NCBI GenBank assembly: GCA_938041035.1
Contig: CALHYX010000030.1
Coordinates: forward strand, 41,458 to 105,457
Length of the DNA stretch: 64,000 nt
From: an uncultured Acidimicrobiales bacterium
Lineage (GTDB): Bacteria; Actinomycetota; Acidimicrobiia; Acidimicrobiales; SHLQ01
Reading direction: 5' to 3'
A program made the translations under genes and the position numbers. This document shows, one piece after another, positions 36,148 through 45,632 of the stretch. The first letter of the stretch is position 1; the number at the start of each line of letters is the position of its first letter. The notes below the pieces were generated by a model that ran no database searches, was not told the origin of the DNA, and saw only the letters and a list, made by a program, of their open reading frames with translations.

Positions 36148-37344
36148 TCAGTCGCCGGGTGCGAACGGTTCCATTTGGGGGAGCAGGTGGAGCTCGTCAC
36201 CCTCATACGGGTGGGCCCGGGCCACCGCTTCGTCGAGCGTGACGCCGAGGCCCGGTTCGGTCGAGGGGATGACGTGCCCGTCTTCCCACCGGATGCCCTC
36301 GACCAGCAGCTCGGCGTGGAAGCCGCCGAAGTCCTGGATCGCTTCGAGGATGAGGAAGTTGGGCGAGCAGGTGGCGAGGGCGATATTGGCGGCCGCGGTG
36401 ATGGGGCCGTTGTAGAGATGCGGGGCGAGCTGGGCTCCGGCCGCCTCCGCGAGCGCGCCGATTTTGCGGCCTTCGAGAATGCCGCCGCACCGGCCCAGGT
36501 TGAGCTGGAGGATCGCCGCCGCTCCGGCTTCGAGCAGCCGGGCGAATTCGGTCTTGGTGGTGAGTCGTTCGCCCGCGGCAATCGGAATCGTGGTCTGGCG
36601 GGCAACCGTGGCCATGGCTTCGGGGTTCCCCGGTGGCACCGGCTCCTCGAACCACAGTGGGTCATAGGCCTCCAACCGGCGGGCAAGGCGAATGGCGCCC
36701 GAGGCGGTGAACTGGCCATGGGTGCCGAACAAAAGGTCGGCCCGAGTGCCGACGGCTTCGCGGATGCGCCGACAGAACGCTTCGCTGAGTTCGAGCCGCT
36801 CCAACGACGGTTGGTGACCGTCGTACACGGTGTAGGGGCCGGCGGGATCGAACTTGATGGCGGTGAACCCGCGCTCGACCTCATCGAGCGCTCGCTGGGC
36901 GGCAAGGTCGGGGTCGAGGTACACGTCGGTCTGGTCGTCGTCGTGCGGGTACAGGTAGGTGTAGCTGCGCAGCGAGTCGTGCACCCGGCCGCCCAGCAGT
37001 TCGTACACCGGCTTGTTGGTTTCCTTGCCAACGATGTCCCAGCAGGCGACCTCGAGGGCGCTGACCGCCCCCATCAACGAGATGTCGGGCCGCGACGAAT
37101 AGCCGGCGCCGTAGGCGCGGTGCCAGAAGCGCTCGATGTGGAACGGATCGTGACCGATCAGGTGGCGTTCGGCGATGTCGGTGATGTAGTCGGCCATGAC
37201 GGTTGGCCCGACGGTGGCGTTGTACGCCTCGCCGTAGCCGACGACTCCACCGTCGGTCACCAGCTTCACGAAGATGAAGTAGCGGCCGCCCCACCCCGGA
37301 GGCGGGTTGCCGACGACGAAGGTTTCGACCTCGGTGATCTTCAC
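36148..37344 (-). CDS. Enolase-superfamily (MR/MLE) sugar acid dehydratase-like enzyme
   Basis: 398 residues with an N-terminal capping domain (MKITEVETFVVGNPPPGWGG) and a beta/alpha barrel. Two metal-ligand sites are clear: WFEEPVPPGN and AAGERL. The general acid/base KxD region is AIKFDPAGPY. At the usual first metal position the motif is LLFGTHGQF, where D-galactonate dehydratase-like enzymes have an Asp near an HG. Function is likely dehydration or isomerisation of a sugar acid. It starts overlapping the dehydrogenase stop (ATGA), so the two work in one pathway. Confidence 0.8.
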   Translation of the reverse strand: MKITEVETFVVGNPPPGWGGRYFIFVKLVTDGGVVGYGEAYNATVGPTVMADYITDIAERHLIGHDPFHIERFWHRAYGAGYSSRPDISLMGAVSALEVACWDIVGKETNKPVYELLGGRVHDSLRSYTYLYPHDDDQTDVYLDPDLAAQRALDEVERGFTAIKFDPAGPYTVYDGHQPSLERLELSEAFCRRIREAVGTRADLLFGTHGQFTASGAIRLARRLEAYDPLWFEEPVPPGNPEAMATVARQTTIPIAAGERLTTKTEFARLLEAGAAAILQLNLGRCGGILEGRKIGALAEAAGAQLAPHLYNGPITAAANIALATCSPNFLILEAIQDFGGFHAELLVEGIRWEDGHVIPSTEPGLGVTLDEAVARAHPYEGDELHLLPQMEPFAPGD

Positions 37345-38495
37345 GGGCTCGACTCCGGTTCGCTTTTGGTGGTGGTGGGCGGATCGCTGGGGAGATCGGT
37401 GCGCTCAAAGACGATCACGTTGCGGATCGCATGGCCGGCCCGCGAAGACGCGATCGCCTCGTCGATGCGGTCGAGTGGGTAGGTCGCGGTGACCAGCTCG
37501 TCGAGCATCAGCTCATCGGCGTGGTAGTGCCCGATGAGGGCGGCGATGTCCGGTGCGGGGCTGGCGGTGCCCATCTTTGAACCCAGGATGCGTTGGTTGA
37601 GCGAGGCCACGGTTCCCGGGTCGAGCTCGGTGGTGACGCCCGTGGCCGGCATGCCCACCAGCACGAGGGCCCCGGTCGGGGCGACGAGGGCGGCCCCGCC
37701 GTCGAGCGCCGGCTTCGCCGCGGTCGTCACAAACACGTAGTCGACCATGGCGCCACCGGTATGGCCGCCGATCGCGACCGCGAGGTCTTCGGTGGCAGCG
37801 TTCACCGTGTGTGTGGCCCCGACTTCCCGGGCGAGCTCGAGCTTGTCGGGATTGACGTCGATGGCGATGATCGGGTCGGCGCCGGCGAGGCGGGCGGCCT
37901 GCACGCTGTGGATCCCCACGCCGCCGATGCCGATGACGGCCACCGATGCTCCCGCGGGCACCTGGGCGGTGTTGGTGACCGCACCGGCGCCGGTGAGAAC
38001 GCCACACGCGAGCAGCGACGCCGACGCGGCCGGCACCGATGAATCGATGGGGATGGCCTGGGAACGATGGACGACCACCTGCTCGGCGAACGCGGCCGTA
38101 CCGAGCCCATGGGTGATCGATTCGCCGGTTGGGGCCTGCAGGGGCGATTCGGTATCGAGAGGAAACGAGGCCGTGCACGCGACTTCGAATCCCCGCGCAC
38201 AGTTGGCGCATGCGCCGCAGTGGCGGATCAACGTGACGACTACCGGATCGCCGACGCGGAGGTCGCTGACGGCGGCCCCGCATGCCGCGATCCGGCCGGC
38301 GGCTTCGTGACCCCACACCGCAGGTAGGTCACCGCCCCACGCGCCTTCGAGGTACAGCAGGTCGGAATGACAGATCGCGCAGGCATCGATCTCGACGCGC
38401 ACCTCGTCGGGGCCCGGGTCGCGTAGGACGACGTCCTCGATGGTCATCGGCTCGCCGAATCGCCGGGAGACGGCGGCGCGGATGGTGGTGCTCAT
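37341..38495 (-). CDS. Zinc-dependent alcohol dehydrogenase (MDR family)
   Basis: 384 residues. The catalytic zinc site is CAICHSDL with GHEAAGRI, the structural zinc site is HCGACANCARGFEVAC, and the NAD site is VIGIGGVGIHSVQAARLAGA. It is similar to aryl-alcohol and S-(hydroxymethyl)-mycothiol-type dehydrogenases. The acidic, Pro/Ser-rich C-terminal tail (DLPSDPPTTTKSEPESSP) is unusual. TACTTT (38502-38507, minus strand) ends 6 bases before the ATG, a leaderless layout. It overlaps the enolase-superfamily gene. Confidence 0.88.
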   Translation of the reverse strand: MSTTIRAAVSRRFGEPMTIEDVVLRDPGPDEVRVEIDACAICHSDLLYLEGAWGGDLPAVWGHEAAGRIAACGAAVSDLRVGDPVVVTLIRHCGACANCARGFEVACTASFPLDTESPLQAPTGESITHGLGTAAFAEQVVVHRSQAIPIDSSVPAASASLLACGVLTGAGAVTNTAQVPAGASVAVIGIGGVGIHSVQAARLAGADPIIAIDVNPDKLELAREVGATHTVNAATEDLAVAIGGHTGGAMVDYVFVTTAAKPALDGGAALVAPTGALVLVGMPATGVTTELDPGTVASLNQRILGSKMGTASPAPDIAALIGHYHADELMLDELVTATYPLDRIDEAIASSRAGHAIRNVIVFERTDLPSDPPTTTKSEPESSP

Positions 38496-38547
38496 GGACG
38501 CAAAGTAGCCGGTGGCGACGAACTCGTTGGCCGCCCGGTGGAACCGG

Positions 38548-39480
38548 CTACGTCCCGGACATCCACCGGGCGAGCGCTTCCCGGCTGGCCGCCGCGGTGT
38601 CGGGATCGGGCGCGGACACGCCGACGCGCAATTCGGTGGCCCCGGCCTCGACGTAGGCGGCGAGGCCTTCGATCACCTGGTCGATCGACCCGGCGACCAG
38701 GAGCTCGGCGCCGCTCTCCAGCCCGGCGCGGTCGAGCATGGCGCGATACGCCGGCAGCTGGTCGTACATTTCCGCCCCCGCTCGGTCGTGGGCAATCGCG
38801 GCGGCGGGGTTGTCGGTCACGCACACCGACACCAGCGACTTGATGCGCGGCGGTGGGCGTCCGGCCGCTTCGGCTTCGGCGTTGATCGTCGGTGCGATGT
38901 GATCGGCGACCACCGACGGAGCGACCGCGCCACCGAGGCTGGTCCCGGCGGTGGTGCGCGCCGCGAGTTTCAGCATGCGTGTGCCCATGGCCGCCAGCAG
39001 GATCGGCACCGGCTCGGTGGCGACGTTCAACCAACCGTGCGCGGTGAGTTCGTCGCCGACGAGCGAGGTGTTCTCGCCGCGCAGCAGCGGAGCGATGGCC
39101 TCGATGAACTCTCTGGTACGGGTGTAGGGGCGGGCGTAGGACTCGCCGAGGAACCCTTCAACCACCGTGGCGTGCGACGGCCCGATGCCCAGGGTGAATC
39201 GATTGCCGAGCGCATTCTGGGCGGTGAGCGCCTGCGCCGCCAGGGCGAGGGGATGGCGACCGTACAACGGTACGACGGAGGTGCCGACCTCATCGAGGGG
39301 GGCGACATCGGTGGCCACCGCGGCGAGGGCGACGATGGGGTCGACGCCGAAGATCTGCGACACCCAGAACGAGTCGAACCCGCCGTCGACGGCATAGCGG
39401 GCCTCGCGGCGAACCTCCTCGATGCTGTTGAGGTTGGTGCCACCGGCCCAGCCGATCGGGACTCCGAGAGGGTTGGTCAT
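38548..39480 (-). CDS. LLM-class F420-dependent oxidoreductase
   Basis: 310 residues of the luciferase-like monooxygenase fold: GFDSFWVSQIFGVDPIVALA, GNRFTLGIGPSHATVVEGFL and EPVPILLAAMGTRMLKLAA. The form IGPSH is typical of the F420-binding LLM class of actinomycetes (TIGR03564-like). The substrate is unknown. The gene is divergent from the esterase lipoprotein. No ribosome site or -10 box is clear at ATG 39480. Confidence 0.85.
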   Translation of the reverse strand: MTNPLGVPIGWAGGTNLNSIEEVRREARYAVDGGFDSFWVSQIFGVDPIVALAAVATDVAPLDEVGTSVVPLYGRHPLALAAQALTAQNALGNRFTLGIGPSHATVVEGFLGESYARPYTRTREFIEAIAPLLRGENTSLVGDELTAHGWLNVATEPVPILLAAMGTRMLKLAARTTAGTSLGGAVAPSVVADHIAPTINAEAEAAGRPPPRIKSLVSVCVTDNPAAAIAHDRAGAEMYDQLPAYRAMLDRAGLESGAELLVAGSIDQVIEGLAAYVEAGATELRVGVSAPDPDTAAASREALARWMSGT

Positions 39481-39546
39481 GGGCCCAGCCTCGCAGCGCG
39501 ATGCGCCTCGTTCGAATCGATTCCGTGGACCTGGCAAGCTCGGGGG

Positions 39547-40602
39547 GTGCAACGGACGCGTGGGGAGTGGGCGGTTTGGCTTGCCGCGGTCGTGGTGCTG
39601 GCCGCCGCATGTGGGTCGGGCGGCGAGAACGCGGCGCCCGCCGCTGCCACCACAAGCGCCAGCACCGCTACCACGAGTGCTCCTGGCACCAGCGCCGCTA
39701 CCACCGGTGGTTCGACGGAGCCGGCCGCCCCGGTCACGACCGTGCCCGCAACGACGGTTGCGCCGACGACACTGGCCCCGCCCGAGTGCGGGTTCTCCGA
39801 AGGACGGAACACCCGCAGCCACGCCGACCAGGACCGCACCGTACTTTTCGCGCGCGCCGAGGTTTCGGACCCGGCGCCGGTGGTCGTGCTGTTCCACGGA
39901 TTTGCCGCCGACTTTGAAGCGTTCGCGGCCAACAGCGGCCTCCTCGCCGAGGCGCCGGCCTCGGGCGTCCACCTGGTGGTGCCTGCTGGCCTGGGCGACA
40001 TACCCACCTGGGAGCTGGCCGCGGGTCCGTTCGACGATGCCGGGTTTGCCCAGGCGCTGATCGACGACCTGCGGGCCGACCCCTGCGTCGACCCGGATCG
40101 GGTGTGGCTCGCCGGTTACTCGGCCGGGGCCGGATTCATCGGTGTGCTCGGCTGTCAGGTGGCCGACCGGATCGCCGGTCTCGTCATGAACGCGGCCGTG
40201 GCGCCGGCGTTGTGCAGCGATCTCGCCGGGTTCGACGTGATCGTCGCCCACGGAACCGCGGACCTGGTCGTCCCGTTCACCGGGGTGGAGATCAATGGCT
40301 CCACGCTGCCGTCATCGCCGGAGCTCACCGCGGGTTGGGCGGCCCAGCTCGGATGCCCGGAGGATTTCACCGAGACTGAGGCCGGCTTGCTCACCCAACA
40401 GCACTGGGCTGGCTGCGGCGTCGAGGCCAACACGGTAGACATGCTCATCTACGACGGCGGTGGGCACCGCTGGCCCGGCCGGCCGCTGGTCGGGGGCGAG
40501 GGCCTGGTGGCCGAATCGCCCGACCTCACGTGCGTGCTGCTCGCCGCAGCTGCCGATTCCCCCGACGCGGCGAAGGCCTGTGTGGCGGCGCCGAGTTCCT
40601 AG
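39547..40602 (+). CDS. Secreted lipoprotein esterase (PHB depolymerase / LpqC-like)
   Basis: 351 residues. A lipobox VLAAACGSGG places the lipidated Cys at 22. A Ala/Thr/Ser-rich linker (about 28-78) precedes the alpha/beta hydrolase. The catalytic triad is Ser192 (GYSAGAG), Asp239 (HGTADLVVP) and His307 (DGGGHRWPG). The HGF motif VVLFHGFAAD forms the oxyanion hole. The family includes poly(3-hydroxybutyrate) depolymerases and feruloyl esterases. The start is GTG 39547; the much longer upstream frame is the antisense of the LLM gene. Confidence 0.85.
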   Translation: MQRTRGEWAVWLAAVVVLAAACGSGGENAAPAAATTSASTATTSAPGTSAATTGGSTEPAAPVTTVPATTVAPTTLAPPECGFSEGRNTRSHADQDRTVLFARAEVSDPAPVVVLFHGFAADFEAFAANSGLLAEAPASGVHLVVPAGLGDIPTWELAAGPFDDAGFAQALIDDLRADPCVDPDRVWLAGYSAGAGFIGVLGCQVADRIAGLVMNAAVAPALCSDLAGFDVIVAHGTADLVVPFTGVEINGSTLPSSPELTAGWAAQLGCPEDFTETEAGLLTQQHWAGCGVEANTVDMLIYDGGGHRWPGRPLVGGEGLVAESPDLTCVLLAAAADSPDAAKACVAAPSS

Positions 40603-40648
40603 CCCGGGTCGGCCTGCACCCAGAGTTCCCTCGTGCCACGATGGCGCC

Positions 40649-41503
40649 GTGTCTTCTGACGCTGTGCCCCCGACCGCCGACGGCTACCCGCCCGAGAAGC
40701 ACATTCTGCGCGACCTGCGGATCTCGTCGCTGTGGGACACCGAACACACCCATCGCTGCGAGGCTCCCACCGCTCCCGAGCTGTGCGATTCCGCGGGGCG
40801 CGTGCACCTGGGCGTTCTCGCCACCATGGTCGACATCGGCGGCGCCGCGGTCGGCCTCCCGGCGGTCGCCCCCGACTGGATTGCCACATCGGACCTCTCG
40901 ATCCATCGAGGCGCCGCCGACCTGACCGCGGCGGACGAACGGATCGTTGTCACCACCTCGTTGGTGCGGGCCGGGGCCACCTCAGCGGTGGTCGAGTGCG
41001 ACGTGCGCGGCTCCGGCGCCGACAAGGCCGCGGCCGCTGCCCTCCTGACCTTCTCGCGCATACCGGCCAGCACCACGGCCGTGGTGGTTGAAGATCGCGG
41101 GTTCGAGGTGGGCGAGCGCCGCGAACTCGGCCTCCCCGACTCCGGGTTCACCTCGGTCATCCGCGATGCGCTTGGCATCGTCGAGCACGACGGCTCGCTC
41201 GTGCTGCCGAAGAGCGACTATGTACACAACAGCTTTGGCACCATCAACGGAGGCGTCACCGCCCTGTTCATCGAGGCCGCGGCCGAGCATGCGGTTCACG
41301 CCCTACCCGAACCGCCACCCGCGCCCGTGGTGGTCGGCCTCAGCGTGCACTACGTCGGTCGGGTGAAGGCTGGCCCGGCGGTGGCTCGGGTCACGATCGT
41401 TCGCGCCGATGCCCGAGGGGCAACGATCCGGGTCGACGTCATCGACGAGAGCAACGAACGGCTGATCGCCGTGGGCCTGGTGACGGCAGCCGCGACCCGG
41501 TAG
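40649..41503 (+). CDS. Tandem hotdog-fold thioesterase (PaaI-like)
   Basis: 284 residues with two hotdog domains. The first has GRVHLGVLATMVDIGGAAVG and IATSDLSIHRGA; the second has NSFGTINGGVTALFIEAAAE and GLSVHYVGRVKAG. This is the acyl-CoA thioesterase layout of the PaaI/4HBT group. The start is GTG 40649, since upstream in-frame sequence overlaps the esterase gene. It may remove CoA from acyl groups formed by neighbouring catabolic enzymes; the acyl substrate is unknown. Confidence 0.8.
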   Translation: MSSDAVPPTADGYPPEKHILRDLRISSLWDTEHTHRCEAPTAPELCDSAGRVHLGVLATMVDIGGAAVGLPAVAPDWIATSDLSIHRGAADLTAADERIVVTTSLVRAGATSAVVECDVRGSGADKAAAAALLTFSRIPASTTAVVVEDRGFEVGERRELGLPDSGFTSVIRDALGIVEHDGSLVLPKSDYVHNSFGTINGGVTALFIEAAAEHAVHALPEPPPAPVVVGLSVHYVGRVKAGPAVARVTIVRADARGATIRVDVIDESNERLIAVGLVTAAATR

Positions 41504-41517
41504 AAGCGCCGAGGTGG

Positions 41518-42501
41518 CTAGTGAACGATGTAGCCGGAGTACCGGCTCGACACCTGGTCCCTGAACGCGGGGCTGTGCAGGGCGTCGGGGCCCGTCGCGG
41601 CGGGCTCGTCCTCGAAGGTCTCGATGATGCGAGCGATCGCTTCGTCCACCGTCACGCCGTCGACACCGGCCTTTGCCCGCTCTCGATCGGCGTCGTCGGC
41701 GTAGACCTTGGCCTTCCACGACAGCGACAACCGCACGTGATCGTCGGCGTAGGTGGCGATGACCTCGCCGGCCTCGACCACCTTCCAGCCGTCGTCGTGC
41801 ATGAGCTCGGTGTCGATGGTCATGCCCGGCGGGCGTTCGGCGTCGGCGGGGCCGCTCCGTTCGACCTTGTGGTGCATGAAGTCGTTGTCGCCGAGGATGG
41901 CGGTGTTCCACATGTCCTCGTGGCGAGCGCTCTCGTTGGCGGGCCCGGTCGGCCAGTAACGGAAGTAGCCACGCTCGCCGGAATGGAACCAGGCCACCGC
42001 CGTGACGATGGTGATGCGGTACTCCTCGAACAGCCCGGACGTACCCATGGCCTGGAGGAGCCATCCGGGGGCGTTCGTGCGGTCGAGGCCGCGGAACTCG
42101 GGAATGTCGACGTGGGAGAACGGTTGCCCGCCGATCGGGCCGGTGAGGTTCACATACACCTGCTCCGGATCGATGGTGGTCGACCCGGTCATGGCGGTGG
42201 TGGCATCGAGAAACGCCCGATGGTGGATCAGGTGATCGACGCCGGCGATACGGGCCTCGCCCCCGACGACCCAATCGCCGCGCCAGACCGGCCCGACGAT
42301 GCCGGGTGGGACTTCGCGTTTGATCTCCCGACCGGCGGCGGCATCGGCGGCTGCGGTGCTCTCGACGAGGTAGCGGCCCGGTTGGAAGTAGGGACCGTTC
42401 GTCCGGGCGAGTTCGCGGATGGCTTCGCCATCGTCGACTACCGGGTCGATCACGACGGGGGTGAGGCAGCCACCGGGCGGGCGGTTGAGGGTGAGGGGCA
42501 T
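41518..42501 (-). CDS. Hypothetical protein paired with DUF1214
   Basis: 327 residues; no family is firmly recognised. The core has VYVNLTGPIGGQPFSHVDIP, EYRITIVTAVAWFHSGERGY and DGWKVVEAGEVIATYADDHV. The HVD with later His residues is reminiscent of a metal-binding oxygenase, but a complete 2-His-1-carboxylate site cannot be assigned. The gene lies 10 bases after the DUF1214 gene on the same strand, so they are probably co-transcribed. The start has an AAGGAATCC site. Confidence 0.6.
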   Translation of the reverse strand: MPLTLNRPPGGCLTPVVIDPVVDDGEAIRELARTNGPYFQPGRYLVESTAAADAAAGREIKREVPPGIVGPVWRGDWVVGGEARIAGVDHLIHHRAFLDATTAMTGSTTIDPEQVYVNLTGPIGGQPFSHVDIPEFRGLDRTNAPGWLLQAMGTSGLFEEYRITIVTAVAWFHSGERGYFRYWPTGPANESARHEDMWNTAILGDNDFMHHKVERSGPADAERPPGMTIDTELMHDDGWKVVEAGEVIATYADDHVRLSLSWKAKVYADDADRERAKAGVDGVTVDEAIARIIETFEDEPAATGPDALHSPAFRDQVSSRYSGYIVH

Positions 42502-42511
42502 CGAGGATTCC

Positions 42512-43666
42512 TTAGGTCAGCGAGTCCATGGTAACGACCTCGCAGTGGGGCTTCTCCGGATCGGTTTCGGGGAGGAGGAAGCGCCAGAAGATGGTTCCCT
42601 CCGGGTGCCCGCCCGTGTCGAGCCAGTTGGTGATGCCGGATCCGGCCGGCGGCGCGGGCCGGTCGGCGACGACGATGCGGTAGGTGCCGTCGGCATCGAC
42701 ATCGATCTGCGCGCCGTTCAGCGATGACTGCCGGTCGCGGTAGTCGAGGGTCTGCATGTGCCGATTCCACAGCATCACGTTGACGAACGGTCCGGCGGGC
42801 AGTCTTCCCGTCATCACGAGTGCTTCATCGGCGCCCAGATTCCATCGGCCCATCGAATAGAAGATGTCGGCGGCGCCGGGCACGGGCATGCCGCTGTCGC
42901 GGAAGCTGAACGGTTTGGCCACGTCGTTGGGGATCTCGCTCACGAACGGCACCGACGGGCTGGCGTCGGGGTCCGGCAGGTTCTGCCCGACCGTCACCTG
43001 GCGCAGGAACGCGACGGCCTCGGCCATTCGGCCCGACAGCGTTGCATCGTCGAGCGGTGGAGGCGGCCCCTCGACGGACAGGCACCGAATGTCGATGTCG
43101 ACATCGATCGCCGAGTTGTTCTGGGCGGACTGTTCGAGTTGGTAGTAGCTGCGCACGATGATGCTGTGGGCATCGGGATGCAGTTCGACCCAGTTTCCCG
43201 GCGTGTCTCCCCCTGGCTGGTCGGCGCTGAACACCACCTCGTACGACCCATCGGCGCCGACCTCGAAGTCGCGGTCGTTGACGTCGCCGAGCAGCGGACC
43301 GGCCATACCCCCGTCGTCGGCGGCGCCGTGCACGGTGAACGAGGTGTAGCACTGCTGCTCGATGCGGCCGCTCACCCGATAGGTGTTGGCCCCGGTCACC
43401 CGGGCAAAATGGTAGATGGCATCCGGATTGTCACCCTGGAGCTTGCGGGCTGGGGTGACGATCGACGCGAACCGCGGGTGCTCGGGATCGCCCTCGATGA
43501 ACAGCTCCGAAGCCGCGGCGATGGCTTGGCCCACATACCGAAACCCCTCGGCGACATCGAGGGGGTTGGTGAAGCGGCGTTCGTCGAGCACATAGCCGTC
43601 GCGTATCTCGGTGAGCGCGGCGATGAGGTCGTCGAATACCTCGGTTGTTTTCGGCGCGTGGTTCAT
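42512..43666 (-). CDS. DUF1214 domain protein
   Basis: 384 residues. The C-terminal part (GRWNLGADEALVMTGRLPAG, FVNVMLWNRHMQTLDYRDRQ, ADGTYRIVVADRPAPPAG, GTIFWRFLLPET) is the DUF1214 beta-sandwich. The N-terminal half includes ELHPDAHSIIVRSYY, reminiscent of the partner DUF1254-like layout. The ATG at 43666 follows GGGGGA; the longer frame has no support. Function is unknown, but the family often occurs with aromatic or steroid degradation genes. No signal peptide is seen. Confidence 0.75.
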   Translation of the reverse strand: MNHAPKTTEVFDDLIAALTEIRDGYVLDERRFTNPLDVAEGFRYVGQAIAAASELFIEGDPEHPRFASIVTPARKLQGDNPDAIYHFARVTGANTYRVSGRIEQQCYTSFTVHGAADDGGMAGPLLGDVNDRDFEVGADGSYEVVFSADQPGGDTPGNWVELHPDAHSIIVRSYYQLEQSAQNNSAIDVDIDIRCLSVEGPPPPLDDATLSGRMAEAVAFLRQVTVGQNLPDPDASPSVPFVSEIPNDVAKPFSFRDSGMPVPGAADIFYSMGRWNLGADEALVMTGRLPAGPFVNVMLWNRHMQTLDYRDRQSSLNGAQIDVDADGTYRIVVADRPAPPAGSGITNWLDTGGHPEGTIFWRFLLPETDPEKPHCEVVTMDSLT

Positions 43667-43744
43667 CGTTCCCCCGATTGGGACCGACCGGTGCGGTCCG
43701 TGCACCCAGCTTGCCCCGCCCGGGTGGCCGGGTTCCAAACGAGC

Positions 43745-45091
43745 TCAGCCGAGCAGGTCGGTCACCACGTCGGTCCACAGTTGGGTGGTGAGCTCGAGCG
43801 ATTCGATGTCGATCCGCTCGTCGTTGCCGTGGAACCGACTGCCGAACTCTCCCGGAGACAGGTCGGGGCTCAACAGCCCGGCCCCGTAGGCGATGGCCCC
43901 CAGGTCGCGATGCACCCGGGCATCGGTGAACCCCACCGAGAGTCGGGGGAGCAGCGCGGCATCGGGGAACGGTCTGGCGATGGCCTTCTGGAGCGATGTC
44001 CACAGCGGCGTGTTCACCGGGCTCGACGATGAACGGTCGTTCATCAACGGTTCGATGTCGACCCGGTCATAGAGATCACCGAGGGCGGCGCGCAGGTGGG
44101 CCTCGACCTCTTCGGGGCCTTCGCCCGGCAGGGTGCGGATATCGATGTCGAGCACGACCCGGTCGGGGATCACGTTGGTCTTTTGCTGGCTGATCGCGGT
44201 GTTGGGCGAGAACGTGGTGTGCGAACACGCGTGCAGGAACCGGGCGCCTGCTTCGGGTAACTGGTCGAGGAACTCGTCGATCGACCCGGGGTCGAGCAGT
44301 TGGGCGGTGGCCTGCTCGTCGAGACCGAGCGAGCCGACGATCCCGGGCCACAACTCGTGCACCTGTGGCGCCGGTCGGTACTCGCCGATGCGGGTGATGA
44401 CGGCGGCGGCGAGCATCAGGGCGTTGCTTCGTTTGTATGGGGTGGACCCGTGCCCCGGAACGCCGCGCACGGTGATGCGCCGCCAGGCGACGCCTTTTTC
44501 GCCGATGGTGACCGAGACCGTTCGGCCGTCGTCGCCCCCGGCGTGGAGGCCGCCGTTCTCGGTGAGCACGTAGTCGGTGGTGATGAGGTCGCGGTGGTGC
44601 TCGGCCATCCAGCGAGCGCCGTACTCGCTCCCGGACTCCTCGTCGGCGACGGCGAAGAACACGAGGTCGCCGCGGGGCGCGAACCCCTTGGCGGCGAGGG
44701 CCCGCACCGACACCGCCATCGACGCGGTGAGGTTCAACATGTCGACCGCGCCGCGGCCCCAAATCTCGCCATCGATGATCTCGCCGCCGAACGGATCGTG
44801 GGACCAGCCCTCCGCGTTCACCGGGACGACATCGGTGTGGCCGTTCAGGCACAGGCTCGGCGCGTCGGGGTCGCGGCCGGCGATGCGGCCGACCAGCGAG
44901 GTGCGGCCGGGCGCGGCTTCGAACAGTTCGAGGTCGAGCCCACAGCCGTCGAAATAGTCGACGAGGAGCTCGGCGTTGCGGATCTCCTGGCCCGACTCGA
45001 CCGTGCCGTCGTTGACGCACGCGTTGCGGATCATCGCCTGCAGGAGCTCGGTGACTTCGCCGACTGCCGGGCCATCTGCGGGGGTGGTCAT
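43745..45091 (-). CDS. M20-family metallopeptidase/deacylase
   Basis: 448 residues. Metal ligands are in LNGHTDVVPV (His), GRGAVDMLN (bridging Asp), ADEESGSEYG (catalytic Glu-Glu) and the C-terminal FHGNDERI (His). The inserted dimerisation domain begins VSVTIGEKGVAWRRITVRGV. In most members the second motif is DMKG; here it is DMLN. Substrates of this group include peptides, succinyl-diaminopimelate and N-acyl amino acids. TAGACA (45098-45103, minus strand) ends 6 bases before the ATG, a leaderless layout. Confidence 0.87.
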   Translation of the reverse strand: MTTPADGPAVGEVTELLQAMIRNACVNDGTVESGQEIRNAELLVDYFDGCGLDLELFEAAPGRTSLVGRIAGRDPDAPSLCLNGHTDVVPVNAEGWSHDPFGGEIIDGEIWGRGAVDMLNLTASMAVSVRALAAKGFAPRGDLVFFAVADEESGSEYGARWMAEHHRDLITTDYVLTENGGLHAGGDDGRTVSVTIGEKGVAWRRITVRGVPGHGSTPYKRSNALMLAAAVITRIGEYRPAPQVHELWPGIVGSLGLDEQATAQLLDPGSIDEFLDQLPEAGARFLHACSHTTFSPNTAISQQKTNVIPDRVVLDIDIRTLPGEGPEEVEAHLRAALGDLYDRVDIEPLMNDRSSSSPVNTPLWTSLQKAIARPFPDAALLPRLSVGFTDARVHRDLGAIAYGAGLLSPDLSPGEFGSRFHGNDERIDIESLELTTQLWTDVVTDLLG

Positions 45092-45137
45092 CCCCCGTGT
45101 CTAGCGGACCGCCTGCGGCGGCGGGCCAGATGGTGCG

Positions 45138-45548
45138 CTAGTGCTCGTCGTGGTCGTCGCCGCGTAGAAACTCGGCGCCGGCCTGGGGGTCGTAGGCGGT
45201 GAGTCCGGTCTCGGCTTCGACGATGCTGGCCACCCGACGGAGGAGCTCAGCGGCGAAGTCGGCCTCGGACCCGGAGTACCAGTTCGGCATCGACAAGGTG
45301 ATGGTCTGCTCGGACTCGGATTCGATCACCAGACCGGTATCGGGGTCGTCGACGCTCAGGAGCGAACCGGAGTCGGACAGTTCAACCTCGGGGACCACGA
45401 GCTGGAGACGACGGGTGAGCAGTTCCCATTGCGAGCGTTCCTCTTCGCTTCGTTCGCCGTTGTTCGCCGGGGTGGTTTGGGACTTCACCATCGCCATGGG
45501 CCAGTCACCATCGGTGGGCCGGGGCAGAAACAGCAGGTCGAAACTCAT
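45138..45548 (-). CDS. Hypothetical 136-residue protein
   Basis: An acidic cytoplasmic protein starting MSFDLLFLPRPTDGDWPMAM, with DTGLVIESESEQTITLSMPN followed by a helical SEADFAAELLRRVASIVEAE. The form MSFDLLFL plus a final LTAYDPQAG resembles small proteins of unknown function that are found singly or beside toxin-related genes, but no toxin is adjacent here. Sequence alone gives no function. Confidence 0.6.
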   Translation of the reverse strand: MSFDLLFLPRPTDGDWPMAMVKSQTTPANNGERSEEERSQWELLTRRLQLVVPEVELSDSGSLLSVDDPDTGLVIESESEQTITLSMPNWYSGSEADFAAELLRRVASIVEAETGLTAYDPQAGAEFLRGDDHDEH

Positions 45549-45632
45549 GGGTCCTCACGGTCGTCAGGGCAACGCCCCACCCATCGGCCCAACTCGATGA
45601 GTCCTGAGGCCGACGACCGAAGAATCCCGCGG

